From Bacteroidetes bacterium GWF2_49_14 (GTDB taxonomy: Bacteria; Bacteroidota; Bacteroidia; Bacteroidales; UBA12481), in assembly GCA_001769295.1 (NCBI GenBank), contig MEOR01000009.1, positions 1 through 37,252 on the forward strand: a stretch of DNA of 37,252 nucleotides, read 5' to 3'. The translations under genes were made by a program, and so were the position numbers. Position 1 is the first letter of the stretch. Each line of letters opens with the position of its first letter. The notes beneath the pieces were generated by a model. It had not been told where the DNA came from, ran no database searches, and worked only from the letters and a program-made list of their open reading frames with translations. Below are positions 30,865 to 37,252 of this stretch, one piece after another.

Positions 30865-32478
30865 CATCCTCACAAAAAACGTCGTCCCCTTCCCCACCTC
30901 CGAATCAAACCATATCTCCCCCTTCAGCATGGTTACCAACTCTTTGGTAATCGCGAGGCCAAGGCCCGTACCCTCAAATTCCAGCCGGTTATGGAGATCA
31001 TCCTTGTGGAACCGGTTAAAAACCTTGCTTTTAAAATCGTCTGAAATGCCAATGCCACTGTCGATCACGAAAAAAGTGATGCTTTTTTTTCCCGTGGTAT
31101 ACCCGAAACGTACAAATCCTTGTCGGGTAAATTTAAGCGCATTGCTTACCAGGTTGTTCAGAATCTGGAAAAGCTTGGTTTTGTCGGAATGTATGATAAG
31201 AGGCCCTCTCTGATTGATATCGAGAGTAAACTCAACGGCCGAATCAATTTTCAGGTTTAAGTCATACAGTTCCTGCATCAGGGAGTTCAAATCAAAATCC
31301 TTAAGCGACAGGGTCAGCTGACCGGCCTCAATTTTTGCAATATCGATAACGGAATTAATAATATTTAACAACCTTTCACCACCTTTAGTTATGATTTTCA
31401 GGTAGTTCTGCTGCTGAGGCTCGGTCACCATCTCCTCAAGGAGCTCAGAAAAACCGAGAATGCTGTTCATCGGCGTCCGGATCTCATGGCTGATATTGGC
31501 CAGGAAGGCACTTTTCAGCTTATCACTCTCCTCAGCCTTCACTTTTGCAGCGATCAGTTCCGCTTCATTTTTTTTCCGTTCGGTTATATCAACCGCAATA
31601 CCGATAAGGGCAACCGGTTGGTTCTCTTCGTCCATTACAACAGCAGTGGAAACATGGACAGGGAAATCGGTACCATCCTTCCGGCGATTTGAGATCTCTC
31701 CGCTCCACCCTCCGTCAATGGTCTCACTAAGAATGTTATCATAACCCGAAGATCCGCTCCCGGGAGACCTTATCAGGCTTATGTTTTGTCCGATCAGCTC
31801 TTCACGGGAATAGCCGTAGGTCTGGCAGAAAGCCTGATTCACAAAAAGTATTGTATTCTGCGAATCCGTCATGGAAACACACTCATTGATCGACTCGATT
31901 GCGTGGGCCAAAGTTCGGTACCTGGCCTCATTTTCCCGTATCTGGTTTACCGTTTCCAGGTCGCGCATTCTGGTGAGTCCGGTTTGTGCAAGGGATTCGG
32001 TAAATGTTTTGATAAAATCGAGGTAACGGTCCAGCTGCACCCTCGACCAGACTGGGACACTTTTAACCGCCTCAATATAAGCCTCTTCATCATATCCGTA
32101 ACGGTGCGCCTGCTTCCGGAAAAAATCCAGGTCGGGCGGTTCAAGGAATAACTGACCGGTAAAAAAGCTTGCGATGTGGGTGCCTTCTATAATAATCGGA
32201 ATGGCATTATCAACGAGGCCATGCGGACACTTGTAGGTTACCGACGGATTTGCCTCCGGCAGGTGGGTGAGAATATACTGGTCGCTTTTTATGCACTCCC
32301 GGTTGGATTCCGGATGGATGCGGTGAAATTTGGTGCACACATCCTGCCAGGCCGTTGCGGTAAGGATTTTCCCACTGTTATCGACCAATGCCGACGGAAA
32401 CGGAACGATTGCATTCAGCTTATCCTGAAGGGCTTGCAGTTTAGGAACATCGATCAGTTGTTCCGCCGTATAATTCAT
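30850..32478 (-). CDS. PocR-PAS sensor histidine kinase
   Basis: 542 residues with no membrane segment. Residues about 8-160 are a PocR ligand-binding domain (LQDKLNAIVPFPSALVDNSG, CTKFHRIHPESNRECIKSD with conserved Cys, YKCPHGLVDNAIPIIIEG). About 185-305 is a PAS domain (ESINECVSMTDSQNTILFVN to VDITERKKNE). Then HisKA with His331 in ANISHEIRTPMNSILGF, and HATPase_c with ILNNLVSNALKFT, DSGIGIS and GTGLGLAI. No receiver domain. PocR domains are thought to bind small diols or other hydrocarbon derivatives. No response regulator gene is adjacent, so the partner is unknown. It starts 7 bp after the T9SS-protein gene, in the same orientation. Stop codon in a repeat. Confidence 0.93.
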   Translation of the reverse strand: MNYTAEQLIDVPKLQALQDKLNAIVPFPSALVDNSGKILTATAWQDVCTKFHRIHPESNRECIKSDQYILTHLPEANPSVTYKCPHGLVDNAIPIIIEGTHIASFFTGQLFLEPPDLDFFRKQAHRYGYDEEAYIEAVKSVPVWSRVQLDRYLDFIKTFTESLAQTGLTRMRDLETVNQIRENEARYRTLAHAIESINECVSMTDSQNTILFVNQAFCQTYGYSREELIGQNISLIRSPGSGSSGYDNILSETIDGGWSGEISNRRKDGTDFPVHVSTAVVMDEENQPVALIGIAVDITERKKNEAELIAAKVKAEESDKLKSAFLANISHEIRTPMNSILGFSELLEEMVTEPQQQNYLKIITKGGERLLNIINSVIDIAKIEAGQLTLSLKDFDLNSLMQELYDLNLKIDSAVEFTLDINQRGPLIIHSDKTKLFQILNNLVSNALKFTRQGFVRFGYTTGKKSITFFVIDSGIGISDDFKSKVFNRFHKDDLHNRLEFEGTGLGLAITKELVTMLKGEIWFDSEVGKGTTFFVRMPVGG

Positions 32479-32485
32479 GATGCCT

Positions 32486-33211
32486 TCACCGTTTTACCCA
32501 GACCTTCTGCACACTTTGCAGTCCGGCCTGGTCCCTTACTTTAAGGAAATAAATCCCGGAGGCAAGGTTGCCTGTCTGCCATGTGAATTGGTGCTCTCCG
32601 GCTTCAACAACTTCGGATATGACCGTCTGGCCCTGCATGTTCACCATAATGGCTGTGTTGGTGCCGGTGGTATGTTCCGACAGGGTTACTGTGATGAACT
32701 GATCGGCAGGGTTCGGGTAAACGCGGATCACCGGCTTTGTGGCCACCCGCGGACCGGTTCCTGCCGCTCCGATTGCCCAATAGATCACAACGGTTGCCTG
32801 AAAATTCTCATCCGTGCCGCTGAAAAAGGTATACCTGACGATACTGGTGCCGACATCCCCGTTAGGCCGGTAGTCGGCGATGAAAGAGTTCCGGTCTGTA
32901 GCCTTGGCGAGAATGGTTATGGCCTTTGGCGACAGCATTACCGCCGGAGTATAGCACTCACCCCAGCAAAAACTGTTCTCCCCGTTTGCGGGTCCCTGGA
33001 TCTCCGTTTTGCGAACCTTCATCTCCACTGCCGTCTCACGGTTATTCGTAACCCAAATATTCGCCTCAAAATATTCCGTCGTCACCGGTCCGGTGATATG
33101 AATTGTATCATTGGTTACAATCCTATCCTTATAGGTCAGAACCAGATCCTGCGCACTCACCCCCATCAGGGACGAAACCAACAACACCATTGCAACTGTG
33201 AGATTCTTCAT
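32486..33211 (-). CDS. Small secreted protein with T9SS type A sorting domain
   Basis: 241 residues. Signal peptide MKNLTVAMVLLVSSLMGVSA. An unassigned beta-rich domain (about 22-150, VLTYKDRIVTNDTIHITGPV to FQATVVIYWAIG) contains two Cys (SFCWGECYTP). The C-terminal sorting domain begins VIRVYPNPADQFITVTLSE and ends SGIYFLKVRDQAGLQSVQKV. It should be exported by the Sec system, moved across the outer membrane by the type IX system, and anchored or released after removal of the C-terminal domain. Function of the first domain unknown. Its stop is 7 bp before the histidine kinase start, suggesting co-transcription. Confidence 0.9.
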   Translation of the reverse strand: MKNLTVAMVLLVSSLMGVSAQDLVLTYKDRIVTNDTIHITGPVTTEYFEANIWVTNNRETAVEMKVRKTEIQGPANGENSFCWGECYTPAVMLSPKAITILAKATDRNSFIADYRPNGDVGTSIVRYTFFSGTDENFQATVVIYWAIGAAGTGPRVATKPVIRVYPNPADQFITVTLSEHTTGTNTAIMVNMQGQTVISEVVEAGEHQFTWQTGNLASGIYFLKVRDQAGLQSVQKVWVKR

Positions 33212-33253
33212 TTTTACAATTTACGATTTAGTAGCTAAGTTACTTAAAAGCGT

Positions 33254-33363
33254 TGTCATCCCCGCGAAAGCGGGGACCGCGGCCCTCTGCATGAAATTTG
33301 GCAGGGGTGTTTTAGGACTGCTACAAGTAGAGTCAGGCGGTCCCCGCTTTCGCGGGGATGACA
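33254..33363. repeat. Two REP-like hairpins facing each other, 27-bp perfect inverted arms
   Basis: 33254-33280 and 33337-33363 are exact reverse complements, each with the CCCCGCGAAAGCGGGG core. They enclose 56 bp that contain no gene. The pair lies in the 164-bp gap between the Omp28-like gene and the T9SS-protein gene. Confidence 0.92.
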
Positions 33364-33375
33364 AGTGCTCCGAGG

Positions 33376-34368
33376 CTAACCTGCAACCGGTAACCGGTAA
33401 CCGGCAACCTGTACCACCTCCATCCCCTCTTCCCGATACACCACCACCACCACCTGGCAATTCCCGGCTTTCCAGCCTGTTTTCAGTGCCACCGAGAACT
33501 CCTTTGTAAAGGTAAAACCTTTTTCCAGATTCGCCGCCGAACCTATTGTCTCCCCCCACAGCCCGTTCATGGAAGTCCGGAAAACGTGGTTATGCACATA
33601 ATCCGGAATATCCATCGGGTCAAAATCCTCATCCTTCTGCCAGTCCGTGATCGAGTTTTCCACCACCCATACCGCAACTTTCAGCGTACCCGCAACCGCC
33701 TCAAGGGCAGTAATATCCACATCAGCAGTCAGGCCGTGCAGTCCGGCCAGGTATTCCGTTTTTACCCCGATTTTTATCGGTGCTTTCTCCGACATCAGTG
33801 CCCCTACCGCCGAAGGCCAGGTCCCGTGCGGGATCAGCCCGTCGGTCCTGATATTCTGCACCGTTCCGATCGGAAACGACACAAACTCAAAATATTTTTC
33901 CAGCAATCCGCCCTCCGGCGTGCGGAAATCAGTGGTAAACTTATCCCCCGACTGCGTCTTCGCGAAATACCCCAGATGAAAAGCCACCGGAACAACCCGG
34001 TCGCCATACAGATCCTTCAGCTGGCCGAGGGTATGGTGCGCCTTCGGGCACGACTTGCACGTGTGCCCCGTAAAATCAATAACCAGCACCCGCTGCACCT
34101 CGTCCGTCGTCTGTCCTCCGTCATCCGTCTTCTCCATGAATGGTGCTTGAATGTAATCGCAACCAGCGAGCATCAGGGCTAACGCAAGGGTGATTCGTGA
34201 CGCGTGACGCGTGACGCGTGATGCGATGTCATCCCGGCGAAGGCCGGGATCCCCTCCCTCGGAGCACTGGCCGGGAGATCCCGGCCTCCGCCGGGATGAC
34301 AACCCCTTACGATACCCAATCCCCTCTTCCTTAAACCTCATACCCCAAACCTTACACCCCATACCCAT
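33376..34368 (-). CDS. Omp28-like lipoprotein with thioredoxin-type CxxC
   Basis: 330 residues from the ATG at 34368, 1 bp after the DUF6029 stop. Recognised by VLVIDFTGHTCKSCPKAHHT (Cys104-x-x-Cys107), FHLGYFAKTQSGDKFTTDFR and the late VHNHVFRTSMNGLWGE, typical of the Omp28-related family. The hydrophobic lipobox region ITLALALMLAGC comes at residue 70, because residues about 1-58 are translated repeats: a GGTATGA-type run, the CCCGGCGAAGGCCGGG pair and a TGACGCG array. No start closer to the lipobox is visible except an ATG inside it, so export may be lost or use a non-AUG start. A linker (EKTDDGGQTTDEV) and the C-terminal GYRLPVAG are also repeat-encoded. Confidence 0.82.
   Translation of the reverse strand: MGMGCKVWGMRFKEEGIGYRKGLSSRRRPGSPGQCSEGGDPGLRRDDIASRVTRHASRITLALALMLAGCDYIQAPFMEKTDDGGQTTDEVQRVLVIDFTGHTCKSCPKAHHTLGQLKDLYGDRVVPVAFHLGYFAKTQSGDKFTTDFRTPEGGLLEKYFEFVSFPIGTVQNIRTDGLIPHGTWPSAVGALMSEKAPIKIGVKTEYLAGLHGLTADVDITALEAVAGTLKVAVWVVENSITDWQKDEDFDPMDIPDYVHNHVFRTSMNGLWGETIGSAANLEKGFTFTKEFSVALKTGWKAGNCQVVVVVYREEGMEVVQVAGYRLPVAG
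33382..33410. repeat. GGTAACC heptamer array at Omp28-like 3' end
   Basis: Units GCAACCG, GTAACCG, GTAACCG, GCAACCT. Read on the minus strand as VAGYRLPVAG, the last residues of the Omp28-like protein, just before its stop at 33376-33378. Confidence 0.85.
34101..34130. repeat. CCGTCAT/CCGTCGT heptamer array in Omp28-like linker
   Basis: Units CGTCCGT, CGTCTGT, CCTCCGT, CATCCGT. Read as KTDDGGQTTDEV, right after the lipid-anchor region. Related to the array at 22535. Confidence 0.8.
34191..34304. repeat. TGACGCG array plus inverted CCCGGCGAAGGCCGGG pair at Omp28-like 5' end
   Basis: 34191-34228 is a TGACGCG array. 34225-34253 and 34273-34304 are inverted copies of the GATGTCATCCCGGCG family. 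Together with a TATGAGG-type run at 34330-34366 they replace the normal start of the signal peptide of the Omp28-like gene. Confidence 0.88.
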
Positions 34369-34369
34369 T

Positions 34370-36130
34370 TTAAAAACTACTTGTTATCGTCATCGTCAAT
34401 CCGTTCATCGCCGGCACATTCCGGCACACACCGCCAACACACAGAATTCCTTCGCGCTGCTTGCCGTAGCTGATCATAATGCGGTTGGCGTCGCGCGCAT
34501 AGGCCATCGATCCGTACAAATAGTGTACCCGTTTGTCCGGATCCGGATTGCCGTAGTTCCACTGATCGATCACGGCAAAGAACCAGTGGGGCGAAATTGA
34601 ATACTCCAGCATCGCCATCGCCCAGTTGCCCTTGTCCTGCCGGGTCCATAAACCCTGAAGCTCCATGCGGATTGCATGCTCCTCGGATGGTTTCCAGGTA
34701 ATATCGGCTACCGCAACATGCGCTTTAACCGTCTCCCCCTTACCTTCAAGCAGCAACTGATTGTAAACCAGATACTGATAGGAAGTGATCAGTTTGAATT
34801 TCTGTGAAAGTTTTCGTGAAATCTCGATATTGAAATCTCGCAGGAGTTTATCCGGTCCGAGCTTGAAAAAAGATGAGGTGTACCCCATCGTTCCGTTGGT
34901 GCCCACCGGAGTCGTATCGTTTACCGGCAGCCGCTCGATCGTATTGACAGCCGAAAAATTGAGGCTGATCTGGGTGCCATATTTTCCCCCGATTTTTGAT
35001 CCTCTTTTAACCTGATACATCACCTCGGCCTGCATCCCCATCTCGCCGTTCGGCTGGGATGAATAGGGGTAGAGGTTCATCAGGCTGTATATCTGATTTT
35101 TGGAGATCGGCGGCAGATAATTGATCATCAGCTTATTCAGGTTTTCCGCACGGTCGCTCCGGAAGCTCATGTTATCCACCCGCTTGGCGGTAAGGTTGAT
35201 GCCGATGCCCGAACCAGAATAAGTGGCATTCAGCAGCAGCGCCTCGCCCGGCTTGTAAATGAAATTATTATCGGCCGAGGGATCGTTGATCTTACCGGCA
35301 TATTCCACCATCAGCTGAAATCCGCCGCTGTTGAGCTGCAGCCGCGGCGCCCAGGCGCCCACATTCTCCGGCAGCTTATAAATGGGGTCCGAATCTTTCT
35401 GGTATTTGCTCACAAAGCTGCCTCCGAAGGTCAGACGTGTAGCCTTATCATTCAGCGACTTTATCAGTTCATTCAGGGTAACTTCACCGTCGATGGCCCT
35501 CACCAGTCCCTCGCCCAGTCCGAAAAAATGACGCTGCCTTCCGATCAGCCCGGTAATCCGCAATCCGGGCATGGGAGTCGACCGGACCCTCACCCCGTTG
35601 ATCGAATTATCCACTCCAAGGGCTTTATCTTCCCAAGCCCTCAGCAGCAGCCCCGAGCCGAACTGCTCGTAAAAGCTGCCCACCGTAAATCCCAGGTCCT
35701 CCGCCTGGTAATCGGCAAATAAATAGGGAATCCCGATCCCGTCGTATTTCGAATCAAATCCTTGCAATGTATTCAGATAGCCTTCGTACCTCAGCCCCGC
35801 TGAGAACTTACCCCAGTCATACCGCAGATTCGCATAGGAATTCGACAGCAGCTTCTCATCCACCCGTGGCGCCCCGATCAGCGAATCCGTCTTGTACGAC
35901 TGCACATCCACCTGGAAATTCCCCGAAAGCCTTCCCCCCGACTGGGCCCTGAGTCCCAGCGGCAGGATAAACAACAACATAGCCAGCACGGTAAGAAGCC
36001 CCGGCACGGTAATATTCGCCGGCATGGTAACAATCGCCGGCCTGAAGGCCGGGGTTACTGATCTCTCCGTGCCAGTGGCCCTGTTAAACCTTCCCATATA
36101 TCCCCACCCTATCTCTAATCTAATCATCAC
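34370..36130 (-). CDS. DUF6029 outer-membrane beta-barrel protein
   Basis: 586 residues from 36130, or 551 from the ATG at 36025 (MPANITVPGLLTVLAMLLFI), which gives a normal signal peptide ending LRAQ and is preferable. The mature part is a beta-barrel (GGRLSGNFQVDVQSYKTDSL, YANLRYDWGKFSAGLRYEGY, VGSFYEQFGSGLLLRAWEDK) ending in an aromatic residue (TMTITSSF), as outer-membrane proteins do. DUF6029 is commonly found with TlpA-type and Omp28-like genes, as here, with no gaps larger than repeats. Role unknown. Residues 24-34 from 36130 are encoded by a CCGGCCTTCAGGCCGG palindrome (about 36035-36058), so the upstream extension is probably repeat sequence. Confidence 0.85.
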   Translation of the reverse strand: MMIRLEIGWGYMGRFNRATGTERSVTPAFRPAIVTMPANITVPGLLTVLAMLLFILPLGLRAQSGGRLSGNFQVDVQSYKTDSLIGAPRVDEKLLSNSYANLRYDWGKFSAGLRYEGYLNTLQGFDSKYDGIGIPYLFADYQAEDLGFTVGSFYEQFGSGLLLRAWEDKALGVDNSINGVRVRSTPMPGLRITGLIGRQRHFFGLGEGLVRAIDGEVTLNELIKSLNDKATRLTFGGSFVSKYQKDSDPIYKLPENVGAWAPRLQLNSGGFQLMVEYAGKINDPSADNNFIYKPGEALLLNATYSGSGIGINLTAKRVDNMSFRSDRAENLNKLMINYLPPISKNQIYSLMNLYPYSSQPNGEMGMQAEVMYQVKRGSKIGGKYGTQISLNFSAVNTIERLPVNDTTPVGTNGTMGYTSSFFKLGPDKLLRDFNIEISRKLSQKFKLITSYQYLVYNQLLLEGKGETVKAHVAVADITWKPSEEHAIRMELQGLWTRQDKGNWAMAMLEYSISPHWFFAVIDQWNYGNPDPDKRVHYLYGSMAYARDANRIMISYGKQREGILCVGGVCRNVPAMNGLTMTITSSF

Positions 36131-36158
36131 ATCATCAAATCAACAAATCATCTCATCA
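36124..36158. repeat. CATCATCA-type array between TlpA and DUF6029 genes
   Basis: Degenerate 7-8-nt units ATCATCAC, ATCATCAA, ATCAACAA, ATCATCTC. The TlpA TGA stop (36156-36158) is in its last unit and the longer DUF6029 start (36130) is inside it. Confidence 0.8.
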
Positions 36159-36641
36159 CTTCAGCCCCTTCACCTTGGCGATCAGTTCGTTTTCATCCCC
36201 CTCCGCATACCCGGTATGCGAATAAACCAGCTTCCCGGTTCCGTCAAAAAGGAGCGTATGCGGCACGCTCACCACGTTCAGCGCGCGCTTGAGGTCGCCG
36301 TTCACATCCAGCACCACCGGAAAATCCCAGCCCCGGCCGCTCACGAACGGTGCAACCTTGGAGGTGCTGCGTGAATCATCGATACTCACGGCCACCAGCT
36401 GCACGCCGGTCTCCTTCTGCCAGTCGGGCAGCTTCTCAAACATCATGTCCAGCTCCTTCACGCAGGGCTTGCACCAGGTGGCCCAGAAACTCATGATCAA
36501 TGGCTTTCCGGCAACCAGAAGCTTATCACTCTGTATGGATTTCCCTTTCAGATCCTGAACTTTAATCGAGGGAATTGTGTTCTGTGAAAACAGTAGCGCA
36601 CTGAAAGACAACAAAATCGAAAGGAGAACAAGTTTTTTCAT
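36156..36641 (-). CDS. TlpA-like thioredoxin-domain protein, exported
   Basis: 161 residues from the ATG at 36641 (MKKLVLLSILLSFSALLFSQ), with a signal peptide cut near FSQ. An ATG at 36776 would add 45 residues of repeat translation and is rejected. A single thioredoxin domain: IPSIKVQDLKGKSI, active site WATWCKPC, VAVSIDDSRSTSKV, cis-Pro region VSVPHTLLFDGTGK. It is about half the length of the DUF4369 type and lacks that domain. It is a periplasmic thiol-disulfide oxidoreductase, probably linked in function to the DUF6029 and Omp28-like proteins encoded next; the latter also has a CxxC. A TATCTTTG promoter element lies 26 bp upstream. Confidence 0.92.
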   Translation of the reverse strand: MKKLVLLSILLSFSALLFSQNTIPSIKVQDLKGKSIQSDKLLVAGKPLIMSFWATWCKPCVKELDMMFEKLPDWQKETGVQLVAVSIDDSRSTSKVAPFVSGRGWDFPVVLDVNGDLKRALNVVSVPHTLLFDGTGKLVYSHTGYAEGDENELIAKVKGLK

Positions 36642-36666
36642 ATTGGCCGTATGGATTAACAGCCAG

Positions 36667-36674
36667 CAAAGATA
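36667..36674 (-). promoter_or_regulatory. Predicted -7 element TATCTTTG for TlpA-DUF6029-Omp28 operon
   Basis: An exact match to the Bacteroidota -7 consensus TAnnTTTG on the minus strand, giving a leader of about 20 nt to the TlpA ATG. No clear -33 TTTG at the usual spacing, so moderate support only. Confidence 0.5.
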
Positions 36675-36700
36675 GAAAAAAGGGGGCATAGGGGCATAGG

Positions 36701-36801
36701 GAGATTCCGGCTTTCCGGAATGACAGGGCAGTCCGTACGGGCTGGCTTTTATGCCGGCCCTAACCCGGCAATACATAGAGACGGATAATCATCCGTCTCT
36801 A
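36701..36801. repeat. Two hairpin repeats in gap before TlpA
   Basis: 36701-36726 is a decayed GATTCCGGCTTTCCGGAATG hairpin ending in TGACAG. 36776-36801 is a TAGAGACGGATAATCATCCGTCTCTA palindrome (arms TAGAGACGGAT and ATCCGTCTCTA). The second contains the TAG stop of the cyclophilin gene at 36799-36801. Confidence 0.8.
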
Positions 36802-37252
36802 CAATATCTCCATGCCAATTACCACATCCCCCACCTCCAGCCTGTGCACCACCTCCATGCCCTCCACGACAAATCCGAAGTTGGTGTATTTGGCATCGAG
36901 GTGCGGGGTGGGTGAATGGGTGATGTACCACTGGCTCCCTTCGGTGTCCTTGCCCGAAGAGGCCATGCCGAGGGTGCCCTCCATGAAGGGCGTTGGTGAA
37001 AATTCCGAACGGATGGTGAAATCGGGACCGCCCCAGCCGTCACCGCGCGGACATCCGTCCTGCATCACGAAATTGGGAACCACCCGGTGAATGGTAAGGT
37101 TCTTGTAAAAACCCTTTTCGATGAGTTCGGTAAAGGCCGCACACGTACCCGGACACCATGCCACGTTTAATTGAACGATGAATTCGCCCTTGCTGGTTTT
37201 AATGGAGATTTTCTGTTTCGGATCCAGCTTCCGCACCCGGTCCCAGTCGATC
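36799..37252 (-). CDS. Cyclophilin-type peptidyl-prolyl isomerase, 5' end outside window
   Basis: The frame runs open to the window edge. A GTG at 37236 is available, but the coding-like IDWDRVRKLDPKQ continues before it, so this is probably the C-terminal domain of a longer protein. The cyclophilin domain: IKTSKGEFIVQLNVAWCPGT, FYKNLTIHRVVPNFVMQDGC, GWGGPDFTIRSEF, GTLGMASSGKDTEGSQWYIT and FGFVVEGMEVVHRLEVGD. It isomerises X-Pro bonds in exported or envelope proteins. Larger Bacteroidota cyclophilins with N-terminal HEAT-like repeats are known; whether this is one cannot be seen here. The stop codon lies in a hairpin repeat. Confidence 0.9.
   Translation of the reverse strand, partial: IDWDRVRKLDPKQKISIKTSKGEFIVQLNVAWCPGTCAAFTELIEKGFYKNLTIHRVVPNFVMQDGCPRGDGWGGPDFTIRSEFSPTPFMEGTLGMASSGKDTEGSQWYITHSPTPHLDAKYTNFGFVVEGMEVVHRLEVGDVVIGMEIL

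Noticed and set aside
36642-36776. N-terminal extension of the TlpA protein from the ATG at 36776
   Set aside because: It translates hairpin repeats and lies upstream of the predicted promoter and a clean signal peptide start at 36641.

Overview
The window comes from a repeat-rich member of the Bacteroidota, probably uncultured and probably of the Bacteroidales/Marinilabiliales type. The evidence is a TonB receptor with an N-terminal carboxypeptidase-regulatory-like domain paired with a DUF4249 lipoprotein, a type IX secretion C-terminal sorting domain, DUF4369-TlpA lipoproteins, DUF6029 and Omp28-like proteins, many surface lipoprotein signals, AT-rich leaders with little Shine-Dalgarno, and a few TAnnTTTG-type promoter elements. 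The taxonomy is inferred from gene families only.

Left block (1-1864): the end of a TlpA-like thioredoxin gene, an orphan STAS gene and a GxxExxY-family (PD-(D/E)XK-like) gene, with five copies of one long palindrome between them. Next is a minus-strand glycan block (1862-17750). It encodes two large TIM-barrel-type putative glycosidases, a GH20 beta-hexosaminidase, an N-acetylhexosamine-1-kinase-like enzyme, a GH29 alpha-L-fucosidase, a type B carboxylesterase, a TonB receptor and DUF4249. These genes suggest removal of fucose and N-acetylhexosamine from complex glycans, uptake, and cytosolic phosphorylation of the amino sugar.

Centre (18013-22530, plus strand): an acetyl-xylan-esterase-like alpha/beta hydrolase, then a glycyl radical enzyme and its radical-SAM activase. 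The radical enzyme has a C-x-E active site (Cys469/Glu471) and Gly798; its substrate is unknown. Right block (22587-37252, minus strand): a cyclophilin, TlpA, DUF6029, an Omp28-like protein, a T9SS-secreted protein, a PocR-PAS histidine kinase, a sialate-O-acetylesterase-like protein, two adjacent DUF4369-TlpA paralogues and a DUF6067/GH123-N-like glycosidase.

The most unusual property is the density and placement of repeats. At least three kinds are present: (i) long palindromes next to the GxxExxY gene; (ii) small REP-like hairpins, such as the family with core CCCCGCGAAAGCGGGG; (iii) tandem arrays, mostly of 7-nt units of many unrelated sequences. They lie at gene ends, often supplying or touching the stop codon, and they are read in frame inside signal peptides and linkers of several genes, where 7-nt arrays become 7-residue repeats. 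A decayed four-helix-bundle (23S IVS-type) gene lies between two TGACGCG arrays, and the GxxExxY gene lies between two palindromes. Together these suggest that the repeats spread actively, with small accessory genes travelling between them.
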